Source: Trichosporon coremiiforme
Taxonomy: Eukaryota > Basidiomycota > Tremellomycetes > Trichosporonales > Trichosporonaceae
Direction of reading: 5' to 3'
NCBI GenBank assembly: GCA_039545355.1
Contig: BCJJ01000089.1
Span: forward strand, 1 to 25,758
DNA: 25,758 bases
The notes under the pieces were generated by a model. It did no database searches. It was given only the letters and a program-made list of their open reading frames with translations, and had not been told where the DNA came from. Positions 1-10,591 of this stretch are shown piece after piece. The number at the start of each line of letters is the position of its first letter. Within the stretch, counting starts at the first letter, position 1. The position numbers and the translations under genes are program-made.

Positions 1-414
1 AACGGACAACCTTCAGGAATACGTGTGTATATCCCAGTCATTGGAATCTGAAGCGCTACCAATTACGCCACGGAGTCACCGTGATGTGGTTCACGGCGGC
101 GATCGCCCGCGCTGGCCTATGAGCTCCGGAGTGCAGAATTTCGGCCAACCGTTAGTTGAATTGCAGACCTTGATGATGAAGTTGGAATGCGGAACCCGCT
201 CCCGCACTTCTTTAGGCTCGGCAGTCTCCCACTTTGTGACGGAGTCTGACGAGAGTCGCCCCGGGCGTTTCACTGCCCACGACTTCCGTGACATGCAACT
301 TTGGGCGTGGCCCAGCAGCTTTTGCCGAGACATAGGTGCAGCGTGACAAGAATCCGTGGAATACCGTCGGTGTCTAATGTTTAACCCGCAGATGCATTAT
401 GAGGTATCTAGATT
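1..414. other. No gene recognised
   Basis: Short open frames on both strands (plus 23-346, minus 91-333) show no splice-site series, signal peptide or motif I recognise. This is the 3' flank of the minus-strand gene ending at 415. Confidence 0.4.
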
Positions 415-1285
415 TTAGATGAGGGCGGCGAGGAGGCCGGCGGCACCGACGAGGGCGGCGGGGGCGAGCTTGCCGGCGGCAGCCTTGTCGGCGGCCTTGG
501 AGGTGGCGGCGGCGGCGGCGGAAGAGCCAGAAGAGGCAGCGTTGCCGGCACCCGAGCCGCCAGAGGAAGCAGCGTTGCCCGAGGAGGCGGGAGCGTTGCC
601 GCTCGAAGCCTGCGCGTCGCCAGACGAGGCAGTGGGGGTGGCCGAGGCGTCGCCGTCCTTCTTGTCGCCCTCGGCGGCGGGGGCGGGAGCGGCCGAGTCG
701 GTCGCCTGGGCCTCGCCCTGAGACTCGGTGGGAGTGGCCGAAGCGCCCTCACCACCACCGCCGCCGTTCTTGGCGGCCGAAGCGGCAGACTGGGAGGCGA
801 TGATCGAGTCGGCGATCGCGTCGGCGGCAGTTCCCGTAGGGATCTCGGTCGAGCCCTTCGCGATGTTCTCCTGGATCTGCTTGCAGCCGTTCTTGAACTC
901 CTCGGTGTCCGCCTTGGCGCAGGTGAGGCACTTGATGACAGTGTCAGGGTCCTGGGAGGTCAGCGCGGGAGTCTTCACGGCGGGCATTGGTACTCACAGT
1001 GCAGAGCTCGACGAGACACGTCAGGTCGGCCTTGGCGCACTTGCTCTGGAACTTGAGCATGCCGATGCAGTCACCCTGGCACTCGGTGGGGATCTCGGGC
1101 TGCTTCCAAAGAGGCTTGTCCTGGGCGACAACAGCGACGGCTGGGGGTCAGTTTTGCCTTATGTTGAGTGTGCGGTCGCGGCAATCCGCAGGCGTCGAGA
1201 AAACGTACCGAGGGTGGCTGACGTTAGCGCTGACTCTCAATCAATCGTTCAACAACTCACCAACAACAGCGAGCGACTTGAACAT
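415..1285 (-). CDS. Secreted eight-cysteine GPI-type surface protein (single module)
   Basis: Exons on the minus strand: 1285-1261, micro-exon 1217-1209, 1140-998, 951-415; about 237 aa. The protein starts MFKSLAVVATLAVAVVAQ, a clear signal peptide. The module follows: TECQGDC, then single Cys residues, CLVELC, the phase-0 intron, and KCLTC with a final Cys 11 residues later. The rest is Ala/Ser/Gly/Glu-rich, ending in a hydrophobic tail (LAPAALVGAAGLLAALI) with no charged residue after it, as in GPI-anchored proteins. Introns have GTGAGT or GTACGT donors and CTAAC or CTGAC branch sites. The 9-nt micro-exon is flanked by a CTAAC...CAG acceptor and a GTACGT donor and keeps the frame; skipping it also keeps the frame, giving 234 aa. 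Likely cell-wall or membrane anchored; molecular function unknown. Confidence 0.8.
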
Positions 1286-3173
1286 GACGGGCAGTTCTAG
1301 TGGTAGAGGGTAGAAGGGTAAAGGGGGATCACCCTCGTCCTCAGCCAGTCCTTATAAACACATTGGGCTCACTTCGGTTGAGGATTGTGGGGTCGATCTG
1401 TGAGCGTCTTGTCTCGCCTTTCCGCCGACTTTCTGCCCCGATACACGGTCCTCTGACACCGTGTGCCTGCAGCTGGGCAGCGGGCCGGCCAACCTGCCGG
1501 GAAGTGCCTAGACAGCGCGCGCTGTTCTCGCCGTTTACAGCTCTTGTCCGTCGCATTCACGTCCAGGGGTGAAGGGCCGGAGGGAGGGATGATGTACGTC
1601 TCGGCAACGGAGAGTCGACGAAGGGTCGACGGAGGGGCACCGCAGAAATGGTACGCGCGGCGAATTGGAGCCATCCGAAGGATGAAACAGAGTTACGCTG
1701 CAGGGCACGCTACCTCGTGATGTGCAGGCGCATTGCAGCTGATGAAGAGAGGTGGGTGAAGGAGGTAGGAAGAACCTACTCTCGCTAGACGCAACCTTGT
1801 CTCATGCCTTTCAGCCAGGTTCAAGGGCTGATTGTCCGCGGGACGGACAGGAACGGGTGAGGAACGTGGACAGAACCCACAATCGCGATCAATGAAACTG
1901 GGTCCATTCAAGCCTCTGCACGTCCAGACTGGCCCGCGCGACAGTTCTTGCCCAAGAGTGAAGGACGCGCACTCTTAACCTCTTAGAGTTGTTAAGCTAA
2001 TATCTGCACGGCGCCGATACCAAGAGCGAGTGGACACACGAAGTCGGCGTTGATCAAGTGTGAAGTGCGGACCGACCTTGGCCGAGCTTAATTGCTACAG
2101 AGGAATTTAGGATCAGCAGAGTCCTGCAGGGTGTGCACAAGTGACGGAATAACTTCAGGGATCCCGTCGCGATTCATGAGGCGTCGCAGGTCTCCTGGCC
2201 CGAAGGACCTCTCTCTCCTCGTCGATGTCCAGCTAGAACCGGCCGGGTATGCTGGGACGTGCACGAATCTGGAAAGGCCTTGGGTGGCCCGTTGACTGGT
2301 ACGGTTGACCTTTTGGAGTCGCGGGTCTGATGGCGTCCACGCCTCCAAAGGGAACTGAACGTACCGAAACCGTCACGTCGAGATGCCAAGCCTCGTCCCC
2401 TCTCTTCTTGACATGGGGACGCAAGGTGCGCGCCGATCCTCTCCCACAGTAACGTACAAGTTCCAATGCCCTTGGGCAACGCCTCTGGTGCCGTTGACCC
2501 GAGGCGCGAGGTGGCTGAAGTCTCGACTGCCGACAATGACTGCGCAGTGCTCTGCAGGCGGGACCACAGCCCGACGCATGCGGCGCATCAATTGCCTTGA
2601 CACTCATTGCGCATTCAGGTGTTACCACGTCCGTCGGGTCCTTTCAACCTTTCAATGCTCTTCCCGGGTGCGAGCACATGGGCACTGAATCGTCGGGGCA
2701 GCTCGATCGCCCCGAAGCCCTCATGCACGGTGCGATGCGGATGCCGCCTGTCATCGAAAGAAGAGACGCATAGCACCCCCGATGACAGCAACTTCGCGAT
2801 GAAACGTCGGGCGCCGAGTCCTGTCGGAGTCTAACGACCGCTGCCCTCCGCTGGTCGACACGGTAGAACGTCACGACACAGTGATCGGTCGCCCAACGGC
2901 GGCACGACGAGCGACGCGGCCCGAATCCAGCTGAACAAGCTCACACCGTCAAGCTTTAAGCACCACTTCCAGCACCCTCCGAGAACGGCAAGGTTCGTGC
3001 CTCTCTGTTGATAAGCACACCAAGCGTCTTCTTTCAGTCACACTCCGTGAGTTTACCGCTGCGGAGTTCCGTGCCCACCAACCACTGTAGGTGGTGGTGA
3101 TGTTGCAACTGCACATTCATGGAGACGTAGTGTAAGTCCAGATTATAACACCCATACAGTCGTAACGCTGCGC
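1286..3173. other. 1.9 kb intergenic stretch
   Basis: Contains the promoter of the gene starting at 1285. Several overlapping open frames of 60-130 codons occur on both strands around 2090-2870, but none has a signal peptide, coherent splice sites or a motif, and they overlap each other in several frames. I see no gene. Confidence 0.4.
1352..1358 (-). promoter_or_regulatory. TATA box of the gene starting at 1285
   Basis: TTTATAA on the minus strand, 67 nt upstream of the ATG at 1285. The spacing is similar to the TATA boxes of the genes starting at 6555 and 12963. Confidence 0.5.
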
Positions 3174-4031
3174 TCAGACGAGGGCGGCGAGGGCAGCAGC
3201 AGCAGCGAGCAGCGCGGCGCCGGGGGCGGAGCGCGACGAAGCCGAGTCATCGCGGGGAGCAGCGCTGCCGGAGGTCGAAGCCGAGCTAGTCTCAGAAGGA
3301 CGAACAAGGGTAGTGGGCGAGTACCGGGGAATCGTCTTCATCTCGTGCTCCTCGAGGGTCCTGCTCGAGGTGGCGCTGGCGCTGGGGCTGGGCGAGGCAG
3401 TGCCGGCCTCGAGGTTGTCGTCGGCGCTGCTCGAGAGCGAGAAACGGGTGAGGAGACTAGTGCTGGTCCTGCTGCTGGTTGAGGACTCGTCGTCGGACGA
3501 AGTACCGGTGGCCGAGGAAGAGGAAGACGCCGTGCCGAAAACGGACAGCACGGAGGCGCTGCTGGGGAAGGCGACCGTACACTGCCCCCTCCAGTTTCCG
3601 AAGGCGGGCAGGGCAGCCTCGCGACAGGTGACGCAGGGCTGCATGTCGGCCTCCATGAGGGTCTGGGAGTTAGCTTGACGACATGGAGTTCTGTTAGCTG
3701 GAGGGGAGGGGCGTGAGGGGTGGCAAAGGAGTGAATAGACATACCTCGCAAACGAGAGCGAGGCACTCATCCGAGAACCCAGCGGCGGTCGTGGTCGTAC
3801 ACTCCGGCGAGTCCATGTATCCCTCGCGGCCGTCGCAGACCGCAGCGCACACGTCCTCGGCGTCGGAGAGCTGGCGGCGCTCGAGGCTGCGCAGGAGAAG
3901 CACTGGCGTTAGCTCTACTGATCATACTGATGCCGCTGCTGAACAGCTCATGGGCCGGGATACGCACGGGGACCTGGTGGTCAGCTTAAGAGCTCAGAAT
4001 GGAGCTCACCAGTAGCGGAAGACACGGGCAT
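3174..4031 (-). CDS. Secreted eight-cysteine GPI-type surface protein (single module)
   Basis: Exons: 4031-4010, probable 6-nt micro-exon 3973-3968, 3902-3745, 3662-3174; about 224 aa (222 without the micro-exon). N-terminus MPVSSATGPLLLLRSLERRQ. The module reads VCAAVC, a Cys after 10 residues, ECLALVC, the phase-0 intron (3663-3744), then PCVTC and a last Cys 13 residues on. The tail is Ser/Thr-rich and ends in a hydrophobic Ala/Leu segment (GAALLAAAAALAALV). The first intron region holds a CTGACCACCAG acceptor, six bases and a GTGCGT donor, then a second intron ending CTAACGCCAG; both splicing options stay in frame. The signal peptide is weaker than in its neighbours because of the polar start and the Arg residues after the Leu run. 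Likely the same family and location as the gene at 415-1285. Confidence 0.75.
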
Positions 4032-4585
4032 CTTAAGGTCTTGGTGGTAGAAGGCGATGACAGTCGAGCAGTGAAGACAGAGAGAAAGGAAGAGACGTCA
4101 AGATGGAGGACAGACGAAAGAGGACAGACGGTACAGCACGGCACGGTCAAAGGACGTCGGGTGCGCGGGGCAACTGTGCACCTGGCGCGAGGGAGACGAG
4201 GGCCGGGCGACGGCAGATTCTGGGACAGGACAGCACGCACGCATGGACCACACGCACGACGTCGCTCTGCAGGTGCTGTCGGGATGTCTGCACCGGGGGC
4301 TTCGCACACGCACAGGATTCCTTGTGACAAGAAGTGGAGAAGCGTTGCCACCGCAGTAGGTGTCCTTGGGCGCCGGCACCGTGCTTGCGCCCTAGTCTGA
4401 GTTATCGCACACTGAGTGATGTGCGTAGCATGTTGCACGTCGACGACGCTCTCTGGGGTGACGTACGCAGACAGATACTGCATACCATGCATGACAAGAA
4501 GGGGGCGGAGAAGGGTACTAGAGGGAAGCAAGAGGCGTGAAGGCATAACGGAAGGCGTTAAGGGAACAGGGCTACAACTGAGGGC
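4032..4585. other. Intergenic, no gene recognised
   Basis: Upstream region of the gene starting at 4031 and 3' flank of the gene ending at 4586. No TATA box close to 4031 was seen. Open frames on both strands lack splice signals or motifs. Confidence 0.4.
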
Positions 4586-5283
4586 TTAGAAGTAGAGCGC
4601 GGCGCCGAGGAGAGGGAGAGCGAGCGACGCGAGGACGGGCATGGTGCGGCCAGCATCGGAGGTGCCGCTGGCGCTGGCGGACGCCGAGGTCTTAGATGTG
4701 GGCGTGCTCGAGCGCGAGATGGAGCCAGTGCTGCCGGCAGCACCGGCACCGGCACCAGCTCCAGCTCCAGTCCCGGAGGAGCCATTGGACCCAGTAGCGC
4801 CAGTGCCGGCACCCGCCTCGGCGCCCGCGTCGGCAGAGCCAGCGTCGCCAGCAGCACCGTCGGCACCCGTAGCGGCAGAGTCAGCACCAGCACCGGCACC
4901 CGAGGCACCAGCGCCCGCGTCAGCGCCCGCGCCCGCACCAGTGCCAGCGCCGGAGGCACCAGTCGCACCAGTTGCGGCAACGCCGGTGGCGCCGGTGGGA
5001 GTCGGGGTGTACGGCGCCATGGTGGTGCGGTCGGAGAAAATGGGCTCCTGGATACCGGCTAGGCCGAGCTGGGCGATGACTGCGGTCAGCTAGTCGGTCG
5101 GGGTCTACGATCCTCTCTTGGCGTGGTGGGGCTGTGTCCTGCGCCATTTCTGGCCCAATCACCTGGCCCTCGCCTTGAGATCCGGAACGGTATGCTGTGA
5201 CTCACGAAGAACTGCAATGCGTCAGCTATGTCTCACGCTGTCAATAGAGTGAGTAGCTTACCGAAAAGAGTGTGTTTGAGCAT
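4586..5283 (-). CDS. Secreted Ala/Gly/Thr-rich GPI-type protein without cysteines
   Basis: Exons: 5283-5262, 6-nt micro-exon 5211-5206, 5079-4586; about 173 aa. With the micro-exon the N-terminus is MLKHTLFVLLIAQLGLAG, a good signal peptide; without it the product is two residues shorter (FVIAQ) and still in frame. Both introns have strong signals: GTAAGC...AGCTGACGCATTGCAG and GTGAGT...AGCTGACCGCAG. The mature part is Ala/Gly/Thr/Ser-rich with many near-repeats of GAGAGA and GATG type, then a hydrophobic tail (LASLALPLLGAALYF). It has no Cys, so it lacks the module of its neighbours, but the exon-1 length, phase and architecture match them. Probable GPI-anchored wall protein, perhaps a spacer or mucin-like protein. 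Confidence 0.7.
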
Positions 5284-5959
5284 TGTGAGCGAGTGTGAAG
5301 ATGGGGAGAAGGGTGGTGCTGAGATCAACTGAGCGGGTGTGAGATGCGGAGGACGATGATACGGCACATTCAAGATGTACTTTGCGGGGAGCAGTGAACG
5401 CAGTCGCCCCGGCGCATAGCCAGTTGCCCACAACAAGGAGGTGCGCCGCTCGGACCGCGTGCATGCAGTCCGTGTCCGACCGGGCTGCTCGTAGGATCGA
5501 ACGTAACTGCATCGACCGCTCGGCGCGCCGCCCAGCTGCATGTCCTGTGGGCGTCCCGCGGTGACCCGTGGGCGCCTGCGGGCGCAGGCCCTCGCCTAGA
5601 CGTGCGTGGGATGCTGCAGCCCTTGGGTTCCGGAGCCCTCGCTCCCGGCGGTAATCTGCCCGATGGGGCTCGGACGACAATGCGGCCACGAGGTGGCGTC
5701 GAGGAACTCTTCGGAGACGACAGAGTCTGCATCGCCTATCCTGTGTCTCGCAGTCGATCTTCCCTACTGATCTGAAGGATGCGGAGCACCGAAGATCGTA
5801 CCCTGGATTCAGTGTCAGTGGCCAAGATCGCCGAGCTCGGCGACGGGTATCAGCGAGGTTGCCGATAGGCGGTCAACAGGAAGCGCTAAGGGCATTGCCC
5901 AGGGTCCGGCTACACGCTACATTCATAAGTCTGGACAAGGAAAGCTCAAGACTGTTGAA
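5284..5959. other. Intergenic, no gene recognised
   Basis: Upstream flank of the gene starting at 5283. Minus-strand open frames across 5233-5732 have no splice signals or motif and overlap each other; I see no gene. Confidence 0.4.
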
Positions 5960-6555
5960 TTAGAAGAGGAGGGCGGCGGCAACGCTCGCACCGACGGCGC
6001 CAAGAGCAACCGTAAGTTGGCCAGCGGCCGACTTGCCAGAGGTCGACGGCTTGGCTGAGCCGGAACCACTGGGCGCGCTGCTCCCGAGGTGGCTGGTAGC
6101 CGAGCCGCCGGAGGGCGAACCGCCGGGGCTCGAGGTGGCCGAAGAAGCGCCGGGAGCACCACCCGGGCTCGAAGTCGCGCTATGCGGGTGCTTTCCGCTC
6201 TCGTGGCTCTTGCTAGCGGACGTGGACGCGGACGCGGTCGGGGCAGCACCGCTGTCAGACGGTGCGGCAGTGGCCGAGCCTTCGTTGTCGTTGCCATCGG
6301 ATGACTCGGTGCTCGCGGCGCCCGGGCCGGGACCAACAGTACTGGACGGAGAGTCGGTTTCCCCAGCATCGCCTCCGTCACCGGATACGAAGGAGACGCT
6401 GGCACCCGAGGGGCTGCTGCCGTCGCCGAGATTGCCGCCGCTGGGCACGACGGGCTGGATGGAGACCTCCTGCGCGACGACGGCGACTGCTGTCAGTGCA
6501 ATCCACGATCATACCCACGGAGCAGGGGCGTAGCAATCACGAGGGCCTTGAGCAT
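5960..6555 (-). CDS. Secreted Ser/Gly-rich GPI-type protein without cysteines
   Basis: Exons: 6555-6519 and 6486-5960; about 187 aa. N-terminus MLKALVIATPLLLAVVAQEV, a good signal peptide. The intron (GTGGGT donor, CACTGACAGCAG acceptor) is only 32 nt; using the first AG instead (exon 2 from 6489) adds one residue in frame. The mature protein is Ser/Gly/Ala/Thr-rich with repeated SSPGG and SATS motifs and ends in a hydrophobic tail (LTVALGAVGASVAAALLF). It has no Cys. There is no micro-exon here: the 37-nt first exon covers the part split in neighbouring genes. Probable GPI-anchored wall protein; function unknown. Confidence 0.65.
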
Positions 6556-6962
6556 GGTGAGCGAAGAGTCAGCGGACGTGGGGTCGCTACATGCATGGGG
6601 GATGCTTGTTTATATCGAGAAACGGAGGAACGAGGAAACGGACGCGACGATGACGACTGCGCTAGCTAGGGAGTCTAACTGTGTTCCGCAGCACGTCGCA
6701 CGTGACTCGGTCTCGGCAACAAGGCAGTTGCCTCGCGCGATGGCGGGGCAGAGCTGCGTACGCTGCGTTTCGACAAGCTATTCCTGGCATTCCACCGGCT
6801 GTGTGCCCTGCGCAGGATTGGTGCTAGCATTGATAAGAAAAGAAAGGAGGAAGAGCTAATGATGTTCACTGCATAACACCCCAGCGAAACCGAACGGCGC
6901 TAGCGCAACATCCAACACTCCAGCCCCGGCTCGGTCGATCACGGGGCTAGACCGGGCCTCGC
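6556..6962. other. Intergenic
   Basis: Holds the TATA box at 6609-6614 and the 3' flank of the gene ending at 6963. No gene recognised. Confidence 0.4.
6609..6614 (-). promoter_or_regulatory. TATA box of the gene starting at 6555
   Basis: TATAAA on the minus strand, 54 nt upstream of the ATG at 6555. Confidence 0.55.
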
Positions 6963-8427
6963 TCAAAAGAGAACGACTACAAGTGCGCACGCGGAGAGCG
7001 CGGAAAGCGCTCCAACAGCCGGAGGGAGCTTGCGACCGGCGTTCGAGCCGGCAGCTGGTGCTGGCGAGGGAGGGGCAGCATCGGACGCTTCGGTGCCCGC
7101 TGCACCTGTACGGCTTCCGTCAGCCGCTCTGGCGGGAGCGATACCAGGCAGGCCGGTAGCCAAGGATCCAAGAGAGGATCCACTGAGGATGCCTGTGGAT
7201 GACAGACCTCCTGAGTTCAAGAGCTCAGCGCAGGTGCTCTTGAGCACATCGATGGTCGCCAGCGACTCGCCTAGGCATCCGTAGCACGTGTCAAACGTGT
7301 TTGCGGCCTAAGATCAGCTTTGTGTGAATGAAGCAACTCACAGGACACACATCCATCAGACACTGCACCGACTTCGGGTTGCTTAGGCATGAGGCGCTGT
7401 GTCTGATACGGACGAACGCATCGTTGCACTCCTTCAGGCACTGTACTCCTGTTGCTCCGGCACCACCAGCTGTGCCAGCCGCACCCGTCGGTGTCGCTTT
7501 CGAGGTAGTGCCAGCGCTCGGCCCGACAGCACTGCCGCGCGGCGCCGCGCATTTCTGCCTGAGGTTGTCGATCTTGGCATCGTCGGCGCCAACGCAGCGA
7601 TAGCACTTTTCGAGATTGTTCGCCTTGGGTTAGCGCTGATGATCCGCCGGTCACTCACAGCACACAATTTGTCGAGGCACTCCTTCCCCTTCCGGTCCTC
7701 ACAAACAGGGTCGCCCAGGACTCTGATCACGTCGTCGCATTCGCTGCCGCAGTTGCCGCCGCGCAGGTCCGACGCCCCGAGCCCCAGCCCGCTGGCGGAG
7801 GTCGCCGATGTCTCCGGCCCAGATCCCGTCGGCGTGGCGCTGGCCCCTGCGCTGCCTGCGCCGAGACCAGAAGCGTCGACGAGCGCGCTAGACAGGGCAG
7901 ACACCCCGGCAGCCGCGCTGGCACTCGCGCTCGGCGCCGTCCCATTCCCCTCTCCGCCCGTCTTCAGCTGGTCGAGCAGATCGCCCCCTCCGTTCGCACA
8001 AAACATCTTGGCGGACGCAATCATGTTGGCCGGTATGCCCAGGCAGCCCCAGCATGCGTCGAACGTGTCTGATGTCTGTCGTCAGCGGCGTGCGGCAGCG
8101 ACGGGTGCGCCGGGATACAGGTAAGGCGATGGCGAGCAGACAAGAGGGTGGGTCGGGAGGACTCACGGTGCACACGGCATTGAGACAGGCGGGGCTCTGG
8201 ATCTGCGCCTTGCACGCGTCTGTGCTCTGCGCATACTTTGTGAAGTCGGCGCAGGCGTCGATGCATCTCAGCGGGTTTGCTGGCGTTGCAGACGCCCCCG
8301 CGGCTGACTGCGCGTTGATAACCCCTGCGCGTTAAGACTTATTGCCGGTCGCACTCACTGAGTGCCGCTGATGTCAGCTCTGGGATGTTGCCGTCCACTC
8401 ACCTAGGGCAATTACGGTGCCCAGCAT
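6963..8427 (-). CDS. Secreted GPI-type protein with three eight-cysteine modules
   Basis: Six exons: 8427-8403, micro-exon 8367-8359, 8324-8167, 8075-7659, 7623-7342, 7307-6963; 411 aa with all phases consistent. Signal peptide MLGTVIALAALRVINAQS, in which the micro-exon supplies the AAL core. Module 1 runs CIDAC...CLNAVC | TFDACWGC...C, module 2 CGSEC...CLDKLC | LEKCYRC...C, module 3 CLKEC...CLMDVC | TFDTCYGC...C. Each bar is a phase-0 intron between Cys5 and Cys6. Ala/Ser/Gly-rich linkers separate the modules, and the C-terminus is a hydrophobic tail (GALSALSACALVVVLF). Introns are 34-35 nt except one of 91 nt, with CTGAC, CTGAT or CTAAC before the acceptor. This is the cleanest gene model in the window. 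Likely a surface-anchored multi-domain protein; ligand unknown. Confidence 0.88.
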
Positions 8428-9270
8428 TGTCGGATCTCAGTGTGAGGGTAGGATTTGGATCAACAACAACAGCCTTCGTTCGGTGTCAGTCTGGCTCCTT
8501 GTGCAGGCGAGGCCGCAGGATGAATTCTACGGGATACGGAAGAACGCGACGAATGAGGGCCTCTGGCTGCTCTCTACTTGTTACAATCGGTGATCAGGAA
8601 ATGCAGGAAACGAGATGCCAGCTGGCTTTTACGTTGAGGGCGGTCCAGAGCTAGTGGAGCACCGGCCGGGACGTGTTGACTCTTCCGCTGTGGTCGAGGG
8701 CCATACGGGCATACGGGCTCTGCTAGCTGTGTATGTACGTTGTGTTCCTGGAGAGCAACTCTGATGCGACGGAAGGACTGTGCAATGGCCCCCCGTCGCG
8801 GTGTCGGATCCGAGATCCATGCTGATAGCGAGATCTATGCCGATAGCGCGAGCGGTGTTGAATTCACGGCACCAAGTTCATATCTCGGGACCCTCCCGTC
8901 TGCATGCCAGCATTGCAGGTGCTCATCTTCTGCCAGTGAGCCCCTCGTAATCAGTCGCCAAACCATGGGGATGCATACTTTGGGCTCGAACGAATGGCAT
9001 GCCCACTGTAACATCGGCACGGTTTGGAGGCGGTGTAACATGAATAACCCCCTTGCTCATCTCGCTTCCCACATCGCTACCCATCACTTGCGCGTACCTG
9101 ATGAACTTGAATTTCCTGTCACAACCGCAGGCTCTGGGTACGCACCTGGCCCGACCAACCTGCATGATAGATCACTGACTCCCCAGACACTGGCTCGACT
9201 ATTGCATCCAGCTCGTGTCGACCGTCACTATATTCCATACGCATCGCCGATGCCGATCCCGGTCCGTCTA
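8428..9270. other. Intergenic with an unsupported plus-strand open frame
   Basis: Upstream region of the gene starting at 8427. A 200-codon plus-strand open frame (8740-9342) runs into the antisense of the neighbouring gene's last exon and shows no start context, splice sites or motif. A small imperfect direct repeat (GATCYATGCYGATAGCG) sits near 8815-8847. Confidence 0.4.
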
Positions 9271-10478
9271 TCAGAAGAGCACCGCAAGCAGCGCACCTGC
9301 GAACAGTGCCAAGAGCACCGGAGAGCATTTCCCAGCCCCTGAGCCAGAGGCAGATGCTGGAGAAGGCTGGGGTGCCGGACTCTGGCTCTGGCGCGCTGGG
9401 CCCGAGAAACTCGCCAGTGCGCTGGGCGCAGCGGGCTCCGACGTGCCAAAGCCCAGAGACTCACACTTGATCTTGAGGAATTCGACGTCTTGCGCGTAGG
9501 CCGAAGAGGAGCCAAGACACGCGTAGCATGCATCGAACGTACCGGCGACCTGAGATCAGCTCGGCGAGTCTGTGAGACATACCGTGCAGGTATCCCTGTG
9601 ACATGCCTCGGTCGTCAGGTCCATCTTGCACGAAGGGCTCGATCCGAGAATATCATGCAGGTCGTGACAGGCCAGGTCGCACCCGTCCCCGACCCAGCCG
9701 GTGGGGTGGGATCCAGTAGTGGCGTTGCCGTTCGGGAGGCTGCACTGTCGGCGCATGTCGCGGACCTGATCCTCGCTCGCGCCGTTGCAGAGCATGCAGG
9801 CGTCGAAGCCGGTCACCTGCTGTCAGCACCTGGAGCACCTGGAGGGTTAGTGTCACTCACGTCGCATGTCTTCTTGTAGCACGCCGGCTTTCCTGGATCC
9901 GCCACGGTGCACGCTGGGTCGGACTCGATCACCTTTCGCACATCGACGCATTCCGACTGGCACGGATAGTCCGTCGAGGCAGCGCTGGGCGCGCTGGCCG
10001 AGGTGGGCGAGGTCCGGCTCGCCATCGGCGGGCCCACAGCAGGCCCATCTCCCGCGCTTCCTCCGTCTCCAGACCCCGCAGCCCCTGATGCTCCGGCAGC
10101 TCCTGCACCACCCGTCCCTTCCCCGTTGCACGCCTGCTTCGCCGCGTTAATCTCTGACTGGCTCAGGCCCAAGCATGGAAAGCAGGTATCGAACGTCCCC
10201 ACGACCTTGTCGTCAGCGATTCGGAGCAGTTAAGAACTCACGGAACAGGCCGCCTTCTGACACGCGGGACTACTCGTGCCAGACTGGCACGCCGCCGAGC
10301 CTGCCGCCATCTTGTAGAAGTCGGCGCACTCGGTCGTGCACGCGTTGGGGGCACCCTGTGCGTGTGCTAGACCTAGTGTATCAGAGGGTACCTGTCAATG
10401 TGGGAGCCTACCCAGAATGGCTACTGTCAGCTTGGCACTGCAAATGAACTCACACAAGAGCAAGATTGCCTTGATCAT
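9271..10478 (-). CDS. Secreted GPI-type protein with three eight-cysteine modules
   Basis: Six exons: 10478-10454, micro-exon 10420-10412, 10372-10242, 10205-9861, 9816-9583, 9549-9271; 340 aa. Signal peptide MIKAILLLSILGLAHAQ; the 9-nt micro-exon encodes its SILG part. Modules: CTTEC...CQKAAC | TFDTCFPC...C; CQSEC...CYKKTC | GFDACMLC...C; CDLAC...CHRDTC | TFDACYAC...C. Each is split by a phase-0 intron at the same place. The linkers are Ala/Gly/Ser/Pro-rich and the C-terminus is a hydrophobic tail (PVLLALFAGALLAVLF). The exon-1 length (25 nt), micro-exon length (9 nt), phases and three-module layout equal those of the gene at 6963-8427, so the two are probably paralogues from a local duplication. 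Function unknown; probably cell-surface. Confidence 0.88.
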
Positions 10479-10582
10479 GGTGGGATGGTAGGAAGGAAGA
10501 GTACCATCGGGCGAGCGATGAGGTGATGAGTGGGAGTGTCCGCCTCACGGAAGATGGGTATGTCAAGCCTCCCGTCTCCCTT

Positions 10583-10591
10583 CCATTTGTA
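10583..10591 (-). promoter_or_regulatory. Possible TATA-like element of the gene starting at 10478
   Basis: ATACAAATG-type sequence on the minus strand about 108 nt upstream of the ATG. Similar TACAAAAG elements lie 96-120 nt upstream of the genes starting at 14674 and 24194. Confidence 0.25.

Noticed and set aside
8740..9342. Plus-strand 200-codon open frame
   Set aside because: It has no motif or splice sites, and its last part is antisense to the final exon of the gene at 9271-10478.
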